From Gigaspora margarita (lineage: Eukaryota > Glomeromycota > Glomeromycetes > Diversisporales > Gigasporaceae), in NCBI GenBank assembly GCA_009809945.1, contig WTPW01000149.1, forward strand, positions 529,206-593,205: DNA of 64,000 nt. The letters run 5' to 3'. Shown here piece by piece: positions 22,745 through 33,298 of this stretch. Below the pieces are notes generated by a model. It was not told the DNA's origin, made no database searches, and saw only the letters and a program-made list of their open reading frames with translations. Position numbers and translations under genes: made by a program. How positions within the stretch are numbered: the stretch's first letter is position 1; each line of letters begins with the position of its first letter.

Positions 22745-24747
22745 TTTAGCAATAGCGTTGTTTTTTTTTTTAATTTTCATTGCGTTACTTTTATCTGCTA
22801 TTCGTAACACAACACCCAAATACGTGTACAATGAGAATTGTTGATCAAAAACGTATTCATATCGATTCTGTCTAGAAAAGCATTTGCATTACATGACATA
22901 CTTTGTGTTTATTGGGGCTATGCCGGCAAATAATTTAAGTTAGAGGTGATTTTTATTAAGGTTATCAGAAGATGTGTTATAGAAGCAAGTAACTGGCCGA
23001 GTTGACCAGAAAGGCAAAGATATCCCGTGAAAAAGCAATCGTAATTGAACTGGGAGTCGCCATAGGATTATAATAGCCGGTGGGATCATTCCCTGACTAC
23101 CGAATCAAGCCGGCTGTGCGTGAGGAATGTAAGTGAAGAAATGCAAGTAAAGAAATGATGGGATTACATGTCTTCATCTCGGGTTGGTTGCGTGAATTTT
23201 CTGTTAAAATACATGTACATTCCCCATCCCCATTGTCCCTTATTTGCCTTTGATCTTCCTTGCGCCATTTTCTGATTTTCACATGCTTTTAGCCTTACCT
23301 GTAAATGAGTTATGGAGAACTATCCCAAAATCGTCAAAAAAATACTAATAAAATTTTTGCAGTCACATATGATCGACAGAAATTATCCAAATATGAATTA
23401 CGTCTTGGTATAGGCCAGCCAGGTCACTCGGGTCAACCGATAGGTCAATAAAAAAAAAATAATGGACAAATAATTAAAATTAAAATTAAAATTAACAGAA
23501 TGAATGTGTATTGTAATAAAAGAAAAGAAAAAACAAGTAATATATATATATATATAATGCAAAAAGTCAATGAACCGAATTTTTTATCAATCACATAAAT
23601 GACAACAATTCAACCATATAAAATTCCGTTGACAGGTAACGTGAGGGTAACTGTCAGTTTACCCGGTTTCATTACCCAATGTGAGTACTAATAATTGTTG
23701 AAATTCACGTGTTTTAAAAAATTGCCGACAGCCCAAAATTTTGTCCTTGAAACCACAACTAAACTCATTGAAAGACTTTCATCTGATTGACCTGGTGTAA
23801 AACAATTGCAGTTTAAAGTACTTGAAAAGTAACATTTCACTAACAAAAAAATCACTGTAAAAGTCGGTTTGAAAGAACATCTATATTCAATTTGCAAAAA
23901 TAATGACAAATAATCAGTGACCCTATGAAATTCACTTAGAAGTGAAGATTGAATTATTTATAAATTTCAATACTTTGTAAATTCATTTGATTTGATTGGT
24001 CAATACTGAAAACCGCTTATCTAAAGTTGAACCCGATTTATTATAAAAAAAATCTAATTCAATTGAATATCGAATTAATCAACTTCGATCTCTTGAATAA
24101 TTTATAAAAAATTCATAATTTTATTTTCTATTAGGCCACGCAAAGTTAATTTTTCGTTTTGCATTACCCGCTGACCCATTTTTTCAATTTATGCCAATTA
24201 TTCTATTTCTGCTATTTCTGCTATTTTCCAGAAATTACTCCGACATCACCCGATGGAGACCTTGGTTTTCCGAAATTGTTCGATAGGACTGATAGAAAAA
24301 TCCATCTGCCAACTCCAATTTTCTGATTTCGTGTTATGCTAACGTAAAGTTAACTTTGCGGTGGCCTTAGATGCAGCATAAGACTATTAGTTTATAACAG
24401 ATTAAAAAAAAAAAAAAATTCGACCGACCGACCGGAAATTTTGAAACCCATGCAGCAAAACGAAAAATTAACTTTGTGTGGCCTTATATATACACATAAT
24501 TTACTTATACACTCGATTTAAATGTAAGTATTCTGAACATACGTTCAAAACATCCATTTTATTAACTGATAAAAACGTTATTAACTGACAATTCTAATGA
24601 ATCAAATAAAGAAATAACAAAAAATGATTGTTGAGTCTTAAATAACAACCATATAAATAGGAAAGTAAAATTAATTTATAAAGTCAATCATATCAAAGCT
24701 CCTTTTCCCTTAAATGTACAAAACAACTCATTTAATACAAACATGTT
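22745..24747. other. Spacer between BTB copies A and B
   Basis: Bases 23,400-24,120 and 24,490-24,747 are collinear with the spacers at 38,760-39,780 and 36,180-36,546 (ggtcactcgggtcaaccgat, attccgttgacaggtaac, ttgaaattcacgtgtttta, cactcgatttaaatgtaag). Bases 22,865-23,340 are absent from the other spacers and are an unassigned insertion. A Harbinger-like MITE lies at 24,134-24,483. No gene is supported. Confidence 0.65.
24134..24483. mobile_element. PIF/Harbinger-like MITE, TSD TTA
   Basis: The ends GGCCACGCAAAGTTAATT and aattaactttgtgtggcc are flanked by tta (24131-24133 and 24484-24486). The empty site is seen in two paralogous spacers, at about 36,290 and 39,520 (ttttctatta followed directly by the downstream sequence). 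A second internal end, gttaactttgcggtggcctt near 24,352-24,371, suggests a nested or tandem pair. Non-coding. Confidence 0.85.
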
Positions 24748-25342
24748 TTATGTTTTATTCATTTCAGCCAAAACTTTCTTATGAGCTTTTAATGCCTCTA
24801 CATCATTTGGGCAAATTTCTAATGACTTGGCGAAATCCGCCAGTGCTTCTTTTATTTTCCCATCATATATAAGTTTCTCCTCAATATACTAAAGCAAACT
24901 CGTTATTGGGCAAAATTTCTAATGAGTTGGTTAAATCATTAAGTGCTTCCTCATATCTGCCCATCATGTGGTAAGTTCTTCCTCGCTTTATTAATATTTG
25001 TGAATAATTTAGCTCAAATTCTAAAATTTATTTAATTTATTTAAATCTGCATGTGCTTCATTATGCCTGCCCATGGAACGATAAGTTAATCCTCAAATTC
25101 CCAATACAAATATTTCTAAATCAATATCAATTTTTAACGCACTAGTTAAGTCTGCAAGTGCTTCTTCATATTTTCCCATTATTCAATAAATTTCTCCTCG
25201 AATCACCAAAGAAAATATTTTTTAATGATTTAGTAACGGCTGCAAGTGCTTCATTATACTGGCCCATTAAATAATAAGCGAATGATCAATCAAGTAACAC
25301 AACAGCATTATTTTGGTCACATTGTAATAGTTCATTTAATTT

Positions 25343-26033
25343 TTTATTTTTTTTTTAAATCCAAGGTAGTAATTACCTGGGGATGTCGAGTGATGCTCTT
25401 TATTTTACTTATTCAATGAGACCTTCTTATTGTACAAGGTCCCTACATTTGTACATTTTTAGTAATGAACTACATATGTGCATCTCTATTTCTACTATGG
25501 CTAACCAGTACTAAGCCATCCTTTTTTATTTTTCTTGTCCCAACCAGTTTCAACCAGCTGACCCATTTACTATCGGGGATTTTAACTGGAACACTTCTTA
25601 AATCTTTTCATACCCAACCAGAGGTACCCAGCAGTGTCTTCGGCTTCCAACCCATTTCGATTCTTCCAGAACTATTTCACCCCAAGGCAGGCTGGGTTCC
25701 TCCCTGTTAGAGCAGACTACTTCACGTTCCATACAATTTGTCCTGGAACAGTCATCCTTCTTTTTTGAGTAAGATCCAATTGACCTATTTATTACCAGAG
25801 GATTTAACCAGAACTGACCAAGGTTTACTTCTAGACAGGGAACACAATAGCAGAAAACACAACAGCAATGTGGCTGAGCCGTCCAAATGTGGTCCTATCA
25901 AACCTGATTCAAGTAATCCGCTCCATGCTCTTATATAGCAACTCTGTTTTTGTAGAACTTGAACTGGCGACCTTGCATTTAAATTGGCTAATGTCCTGAG
26001 AGTACAACCACTATACTATTGGCCTGCAGGACT
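25343..26033 (-). mobile_element. tRNA-derived SINE 2
   Basis: The element is flanked by an exact 15-bp duplication, tagttcatttaattt (25328-25342 and 26034-26048), and lies within a TPR unit of copy B. Read on the minus strand it starts near cctgcaggccaatag. Box A TAGTATAGTGG (26008-26018) fits the consensus exactly, and a box B-like AGTTCAAGTTC lies at 25955-25965. The minus-strand 3' end is an A-rich tail (accttggatttaaaaaaaaa). It resembles SINE 1 in head and tail. No open frame of its own. Confidence 0.88.
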
Positions 26034-27639
26034 TAGTTCATTTAATTTAAAAGTGCTTCAGTATGTTTACCCATTGAGCAATAATTAATTCTCTAATTGC
26101 TAATGTAGCTGGATTATTTGGTTTAACTCCTAATGCCTTAGTTAGATCAGCTAGTGCCTCTTTATATTTTCCCATTATACAATAAATTTCTCCTTGAATC
26201 TGCAAACTATCATTATCGTTTGGTTCAATTTCTAATAATTTATTAGAATTTGCAAATGCCTCTTTATATCGACCAATTACAAAATAAATGAATCCTCATA
26301 CACCAAGCATTTTTGGTATAATTTTTAAACCTTTAATTAATTTATCTAATTTATTTAAATCTGAAATTGCATCTTCATATTTGCCTATCATGAAGTATAT
26401 TTCTTCTCAAATTTCTAATATGGGTATAATATTTATCAAAAATACATTATCTTGTTCAATTTTTAACACTTTATTTAAATCTTCAAGTGCTTCATTATAT
26501 CTATTCATTTTAAAATGATATTTTGCTCATTTTTGTAATTCATATATATTATCAGTTATTTAATTCATTATTATTTGGTCTTCTCATTTATTCTTGCGGA
26601 AAAAAGCTAAAAATTAATATTATTTATATATATAAATTTTTAAATTTTAATTATTTATTTATAATTTTTTTATGTCAAATAATATAGATCTTGGGCTATC
26701 TTTTGATATCTTTTTATTTATCCTTTTATAAACAATTTGTTAAGTAATAAATTTTTAAATTTTCAATTTATTAATGGATAGGATTTAGGCTTTTGTACTA
26801 CTGGTAGTACACTTAAAAAATAGATTAAATTTTAAAATTTACTTATCTAAATAATTTTTATATACAAAAATCTATAATTAGCAAAGTATAGTTTGTTAGA
26901 ATTTTTTTTAATATTAATTTAAAAATAAAATTTTTGAGAAAAAAATTTTTTTAGCTGCTATTTTTGTGAATTTTAGGGTACTACACAATATAAACTATTA
27001 ACATTAATTTTATTAAAAAATTTTTTAATAAAGTTTGTAAATTTAAAATTTAACAATATAAAAAATACTTAGAACTTATTATATTTAAAAGTTTATTATT
27101 GGTTATATTATAAAAATATTATTTTAACTATGAAGATTTATAAGCTGTTAGTTGAAAATTATTGCTAGTTTTAGTATTTCATATAAGGTCTTTAGTTTTC
27201 AACTATACTTTAAAAAAAATTTTATTAAATAAATTTTACTTAAAGTTTCAAGCAAAGTTATTAAAACAAGTCTATATTTCTAATTTATAAAATTTATTAA
27301 GATTAAGTTAATATATTAAAAATAATATAAGTTTAAAATTTTAAAAAATTAAACTTTGTTTTTAATATAAAATTTACTAGTAAAATTTACTTAATTAAAG
27401 GACTAAAAAAGCCAATTTTTAAAAAATTCTATAAAATTCAAAAATTACTTAGAGCTACTAAATTTTTTACATGTGTTGCCCCATCTATAAGATACTTTAT
27501 ATAAATAATAATAGCTTATTAATTTGTTAAATTTGTAGATAATTAGCTTTAAGAGGTATCACAATATAGTACAAAATACTACTAGTAGTATGCCTAAATC
27601 CTATCTATTGAAAAAAGAATTTAGTAAAATACTGCTGTA

Positions 27640-28745
27640 GCAATGATTGTACACTATATAAGATCTGAAATCAAACAATAAATCAATTCATTAGTTTAGG
27701 GTTAGGGTAAGGGTTAGGTTAGAGTTAGGGTAGCATGTTTTAGCAAAGAAGTTCTAACCAAAATATCATAAGAAAATTTTTTGTTAGAATACAAAAAATG
27801 GATTCATAGGCAAAATTTCATGTTATGGTCGATTTTTAAAAAAAACCATAATTGCTTTGAGTTCATATAACACCTGATTCTGCAGTCTAATTAGTTGATC
27901 AGGGTAGTATACATCACCATGCCAATTTTTTATATAATCTGTTAAAAAAATGGATTTTAAGCATTTTCGCAAGTTATATGCAGTGTAACAAGAGGCCCAG
28001 ACATCTCTCATATAGGTCATAACTGGATTTTGGCCAATTTTGACCTAATTTGCTAAAAAAGACAAAATCTATTTACTTTAATAACTTCTAATCCAGTAAT
28101 CAGAATTGAATAAACTTTTTTGTTAGATGCGCCTTACTGAGAAATGCATTTTAAAAGTTCACTCAAATTGGACTACTAAATGCCAAGATAATTGCCAAAA
28201 ACTGTTTTTTGCTTCTCAAATTTTAGATGTTTTTGCTAAAAATTTTGAGTATGATCTCTATACTAGATGTCAGGAGTTCTGTAACAAGTTTGTACTATGC
28301 AGGTGCATAGCTATGCATATCCTGAATATGCATTAAAATTTTAGCTAAATTGGATTATTAGTTGTTAAAAAATAAAATTTTAAAAAACTTTAAAAATTGA
28401 ATTTAGTTAATACTGCTGTAGTGATAATCGCACACTATTTAAAATCTGGTGTAATGTGACAAAATATAAATCAATTTATTAGTTTTGGGTTAGGGTGAGA
28501 GTTAGTTGGGTCAGCTATTAGAGTAGCATGTTTTAGCAAAAAGATTCTAACCCCAAATATCGCAAGAAATTTTTTTTGTTAGAGCACAAGAGATGGTTTC
28601 ATAGCCAAAATTTTGCATTGTGTTATGGTTGATTTTTGAAAAAAAATATAATTGTTCAATTTCATGCTACACCTGATTCTGCAGTCTAATTGGTTGATCA
28701 GGGTAGCAATACATCGCTATGGCAGTATTTTATATAATCCTTAAA
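27640..28745. repeat. Two direct copies of dispersed repeat R3
   Basis: Bases 27,640-27,930 and 28,425-28,720 share, in order, gtacactat, aatcaatt.attagttt, a TTAGGG-like tract, gtagcatgttttagcaaa, gttagaatacaa, tgttatggtcgattttt, and cacctgattctgcagtctaa. The element end tctctcatataggtcata at 28,000 also occurs at 49,610 and 53,300. Non-coding. Confidence 0.7.
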
Positions 28746-28759
28746 ATTTTATATTTTAA

Positions 28760-29126
28760 CAGTCATAGTACATGTCCTTTTAATTGTTGTTTATAATAAA
28801 AATTATAATTAAAACATATAAATTTACTATAGATATGGATTAAAAGATCCTTTTAAATCTAACTTATTTTTTATTAACTTAAAATTAAATTTTTGGGGTA
28901 TAGAACAAGGGAAGAAGAAAAATTGAGCTTAAAGATTAAATTAAAATTTTGACGTTTTGCACAAAACAAAAATATAACTTTGCCAAAAATGAATTTTTTG
29001 ATTTTGAGATGAGTATCATATGTAAAAACATGCTCTGAGCAACTTTACTTAGTCAGCGAAAGTAGGATTATAATTTTTATTATAAACAATATTTGGTCCA
29101 TTTTTTAAAGACATGTCCTATGACTG
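28760..29126. mobile_element. WTAW foldback family, copy D (internally deleted)
   Basis: The ends CAGTCATAGTACATGTCC and GACATGTCCTATGACTG are flanked by TTAA (28756-28759 and 29127-29130). It keeps one diverged arm up to gcgaaagtagg and then jumps to the terminal 40-50 bp of the other arm, so it is 367 bp and no longer a long hairpin. It is the most diverged copy of the family. Confidence 0.85.
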
Positions 29127-30689
29127 TTAACAACTACTACTCCAATTAAGCTAAAATTTTAACTGTATATTCAGGATATGCATAGCTATACAACTGCTTA
29201 GTACAAACTTGTTACACTGCTTATAGCTTGTGTAAATGCTTAAAATCCAATTTTTTTTAAAAAAAAATTAATTTTTTTTTTTAATAAATTGAAATTATTA
29301 AAAAATTTATTACTTAACAAATTTAACAAATTGTTTATAAAGGATAAATAAAAATATATCAAAAGATAGCCAAAGACCTATATTATTTGACATAAAAAAT
29401 TATAAATAAATAATTAAATTTTAAAAATTTTATATATAGACAATATTAATTTTTAGCTATTTTTTCTGCCAGAATAAACGAGAAGACCAATACCAGTAAT
29501 TGAAATTAATGATTGATCAGACCGTGAAGACAGTGAAGTTGATGAAGGATAATGAGGAGGTAAACCTTGAGAGGTGATGGTTTGTTTTGGCATCATAAAT
29601 TTCATTTCAATATCTTCCCATATAATTGGATCAAGAATTTTTTGATAAGGAGGAACTTTTTTGCATATATCTTGGCAAGAAATTTGGAAATAACGAATTA
29701 AAGGAAGACAATTTTGAAGTGTATTCTCATAATTAAGAAATCTGCATCAGACCATTGTTTAATGTTAGATGATAAAGAAGTGTTCTGTGCAATTCTCTAT
29801 CTAATGACATGATCCCAAATTAATTCTTCGTCCATTTGTAAATTATAAAGCTTTAAGATATTGACTAGGATATTTTCTGAAAGTGTGTCAAATTCATCAG
29901 AATCAAAAACTATATTTGGATATTTTGCAATGATATTAGTGCAAAAGTGTTGTAAAGCATCAAAATTATTATCTTTAAAGATACCTTGGTAAACACAGAC
30001 AAGTTTAAACGTAACCAAGAAGCATTATTTTCAATTAAAAGTGATCGAATATGCTTAACTAATTCTTCAAGACCAAACTCATTAGAACTGATTAAAAGAT
30101 CAAAGGTAACAGAAACGTTAACCTTCTCTAATGAAATAGTACCATCATAAATATACCTGCACATTAAATTTGATTTAAAAAACTTTACAATTAGGTAATC
30201 AATTTTAATTGTTTGCAATTATTATTTTGTTGTATTACTATATTACTTACTTAATTATGATGTCAAACACTTTAACAGAAATATCTATATTTTTAACTTT
30301 CTTCACGCCATTTTCGGAAACGATAGAATTTAATTTATCTTTAAAGTATAAGCATCGAGAATTTAGAATGACAGAATGTGCTTTAAAACTTGGTTGTTCG
30401 GTGCTTGACCAACTTCATTAACGACATTATATTCGTCGCCATTTATGAGAAGCTCACTTAAATTGTTTGAAAGTTTATCAAAAAATTTGGCAACAGCATT
30501 TTTTTTTTTTTTTTAAATTGTCACTTTTATGTGTTATTCGTAACACAACACCCAAATTTACAAATGAAATTGTTGTATTCAATACCAAAAAAAATCACCG
30601 GATTACTTGGCAGGTCACTCGGTCAACCGATGGGTCAATAAAAAAGAAAAGAAAGGAAAAATATACATATATATATAAAAAGGCGACCC

Positions 30690-31330
30690 TATAAGAAAAG
30701 TGGTACGGGCTGGTGTTGGGAATGCTCGAAATGGCGCGGATCATGTGGTACGTACAGGAACATTTCACAGAATGGCACGGACATTCCGGCAAATGGTGGC
30801 ACGTAATATCACGTCATATGAAACGGTGCATTCAGATGGCACATATGTGTGCATTACACACGTGTTGGCTCGTGATATGTGTTGGCTCGTTTCGTGGAGA
30901 GCAAAAGATCAGCAAGTGATCTTTTTAAAAAAAGAGCAATATCTCATGATTTCACTGATGAAGCTTCGCTGTGTGTCTTAACAAAAAAAATTCCTTACAA
31001 AATTCTACTACATATGCAGTTAGCTTGTTCATCTTATTTTGATTACTTATGTAAATATATGGTATAATAGTTAATCCACATCATCGCGGTGGCACGTGAA
31101 TTTACGTTCATTACCAGTGCCAAATCCCGTGCCGATTCGACTAGTAAACTGCTGCAAAACCCGAGCCATTTATGGTCCATTTGTCACGGGCATACAGTCC
31201 CGCATGGTCCACGGAATTCGTACCAATCCAGGCCATATCAGGTTCATGACCCGCGCCAAAAAGACCTGTGCCTATCCGATGCAACCCGTGCCGATCCGGT
31301 CCAATTTTCTTTATTCATTAGATTTGAATT
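30690..31330. repeat. GC-richer island with scattered GGCACG words
   Basis: The first half has gtggtacgggctgg, aatggcgcggatcatgtgg, gaatggcacggacattcc and gtggcacgtaatatc. The second half has the complement (atcccgtgccgattcg, aacccgtgccgatccgg). Spacing is irregular. The open frames differ in every register and none resembles a known protein, so I treat it as a degenerate repeat of unknown class. Confidence 0.4.
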
Positions 31331-31904
31331 AGAATGTTAATCCTTATATTTTTTTTGGCGAGTTGTAACCAAACCGCAAATTAGTTTTTCAAAATAATTT
31401 GATGCAGCTCAAATTTTTTGAGGACCCAAACTATACGATAATTATTTATCTAGTAGGTATGACGTATACGCTAATGGAAAGAATTTTATATCGATATTAC
31501 TTGAAGATTTTATATTATCAGTTATGGTAAATTAACGATAATAAAACTTTGTCACATGAATTCAATAAAAATATGCGAAAATAACGTGAAATTTTTTCCA
31601 TCAGTGATTACATATTATTTACCAGATAACTTAATCATATTTTTAACTTCAATATTTATAAAATTCAGATTGTTTAAAATTTTTTTTAATACCCTTCTGG
31701 TGAGGAACACATGAGACGTACTAACTTTTATTAACTTTTGAATATTATAATATATTGGAGGTGCTATTACTAATCTTTTAATTATTTAGAATTAGATATT
31801 TGCATAGGGATTTTTTGGTTTTATCACTGCTGTCTAATCTACTGCTGAGAATTTTGATTTCTTTATGCATTCTGTTTTTGATTACATATGGAAAATAGGG
31901 ACTG

Positions 31905-32325
31905 GAATGGGGTTACTGGTCTGCGTGTAACTGTACCAGATCAGATTGTTTAGATTGTTTAAAGTTAAAATATAAATTCATATTCTTTCAAAAATCTTAA
32001 ATATATAACTTGTTCACGAGAAGTTTTTATTCAAAAGAGATATTAGTTCATTCTTTATTTTATTTTAAGGTTACTACCTCTTCAATAAAGTATAAAATAT
32101 GATCGAAAATTTTTTGTAAATAAAACTTTATGTAGGAATATAGTAATGATAATAATAATAATAATAACAATAATAACTGGTAATGAAAAAAAGGAATTTG
32201 TAACTAAATGAGCTTTGCAGATGCTTACAAGAAGTGTCAGAAAATAATTTATTAAATAGAACAAAGTTTCAAGATTTAAAAACAACTTGTATTATTTGTT
32301 TCATTAAAAAGAAATGTAGGTACAA
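31905..32325. repeat. Dispersed repeat R1, uninterrupted copy
   Basis: It matches 9411-9542 joined to 10,518-10,870 (ggtctgcgtgtaactgta, ccagatcagattgttta, tcaataaagtataaaatat, aaatgagctttgcagatg). It includes an AAT microsatellite at 32,145-32,172. It shows the empty site of foldback copy B near 32,005. Confidence 0.8.
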
Positions 32326-32559
32326 TTAATATTGCATTATTAACAAAAAATAAAAAAAATAAAAAATAAAAATAACAGAGTATTATATCTCTTTTCACTT
32401 ATCTGTTATTGACTATAAATAATCTAAAATTTTTATCTTTGAAAATTAGTTGCTGAAACTTCAACCAAATTAAAATATTATCTTGGCGGACTCAAAAACT
32501 GATAACCGAAAGTATTTATTGAATCATTTATAAAATTAGTAATTTTATTTTTTATAATA

Positions 32560-32748
32560 CAGTCACTCACTTAATACTGAATCTCTCTATAACGAACTCT
32601 GGATATACTGACCTAAAAAATTTTGAATTTTATAATAGTTCATTATAAAAAGAGTTATGGTTTCTTTTAAGAAAACATAGTAGTTTTATATGGTGAACCT
32701 TTTAACAGCCAGAACTACGTAATTGTTAGTTATAGATAGAGTTGACTG
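32560..32748. mobile_element. pogo-like MITE, uninterrupted copy
   Basis: The ends TA|CAGTCACTCAC and gagttgactg|TA enclose 189 bp with gaatctctctataacgaact and the mirrored atagttcattataaaaagag. It is the orthologous insertion of the MITE at 18,421-18,940, so it moved into this flank before the BTB cluster duplicated. Confidence 0.75.
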
Positions 32749-33298
32749 TACATAAATTAATTGAGACACATTCGGTCAAAATTCCTTGCTTATTTTATTT
32801 TATTTTAAAAAGTACGTTTTATAAACGATTCAAAAGTGCTAATAATAATAAACCCAATACAGAAATAATGAAAACATATGTCATAAATAACGACTATATA
32901 ATGATAAAGAAGACACCCACCCTAACCGAAACTATCTTGTTGAATCATTTACAACATTAGTATTATATTTTTTTACTACAATAATTTAACTGGGACATAA
33001 TTAAAAAATATTTTTAAGTGTGTATTATGTATATAAACGATATAAATACTAATAATACAGTAATCAACTTTAAAAAAATATCAAATAACATGGATATTAA
33101 ATAATGACTATATAACAGATAACGATAAAAGTGAAAGAAAATCATAATCAGGTCAATCAATCCTTTGATCTACTACGCAGCCCTGCGCGATTACTTTTTA
33201 TACAAGACTGTTTATTTAATATTGTATATCCTTCTCCCACACACACACACACTCTCTCTCTCTCCTCTCCAATTATGTCAAAAATTGTTTCCGGTACT

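Larger units (their letters stand above)
26577..29496. mobile_element. 2.9 kb TIR element inserted in copy B
   Basis: Long terminal repeats of about 200 bp pair tggtcttctcatttattctt (left) with its mirror ending gagaagacca (right), and continue through gctaaaaattaatatt and caaataatatagatctt-type sequence. The element separates the BACK part from the TPR part of copy B. Inside are an inner inverted pair (ggataggatttaggc near 26,777 and gcctaaatcctatc near 27,591), two direct copies of repeat R3 and the short foldback copy D. No transposase frame is seen. The target duplication is unclear. Confidence 0.75.
24748..30490 (-). pseudogene. BTB-BACK-TPR gene, copy B, split by two insertions
   Basis: The pieces in gene order are exon 1 BTB (30,251-30,490), intron (30,157-30,250), BACK part (29,497-30,156), a 2.9 kb TIR element, TPRs (26,034-26,576), a SINE, and TPRs (24,748-25,342). 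The start codon region is deleted: where the other copies read ttggtattcattt on the plus strand, this one joins ttgg directly to caacagc. A T is missing in the BTB core and another frameshift lies near 30,000. Several TPR units have stops. It is the most damaged copy, but its order matches the others, so all pieces belong to one ancestral gene. Confidence 0.85.
30491..33298. other. Spacer between BTB copies B and C
   Basis: Bases 30,580-30,650 match the upstream flank of other copies (ggcaggtcactcggtcaacc). Bases 30,690-31,330 are clearly less AT-rich, with many ggcacg/cgtgcc words, and are listed separately. Bases 31,340-31,900 show nothing recognisable. Repeat R1 (31,905-32,325) and the duplicated flank (32,330-33,290) fill the rest. 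No gene is supported. Confidence 0.6.

Noticed and set aside
25950..26030. Possible tRNA gene on the minus strand
   Set aside because: Same reasoning: it is the head of SINE 2, flanked by a 15-bp duplication.
30689..31340. Several overlapping open frames in the GC-richer island
   Set aside because: Frames overlap in all registers with none preferred, and no recognisable domain is seen; GC-richer sequence lowers stop frequency.
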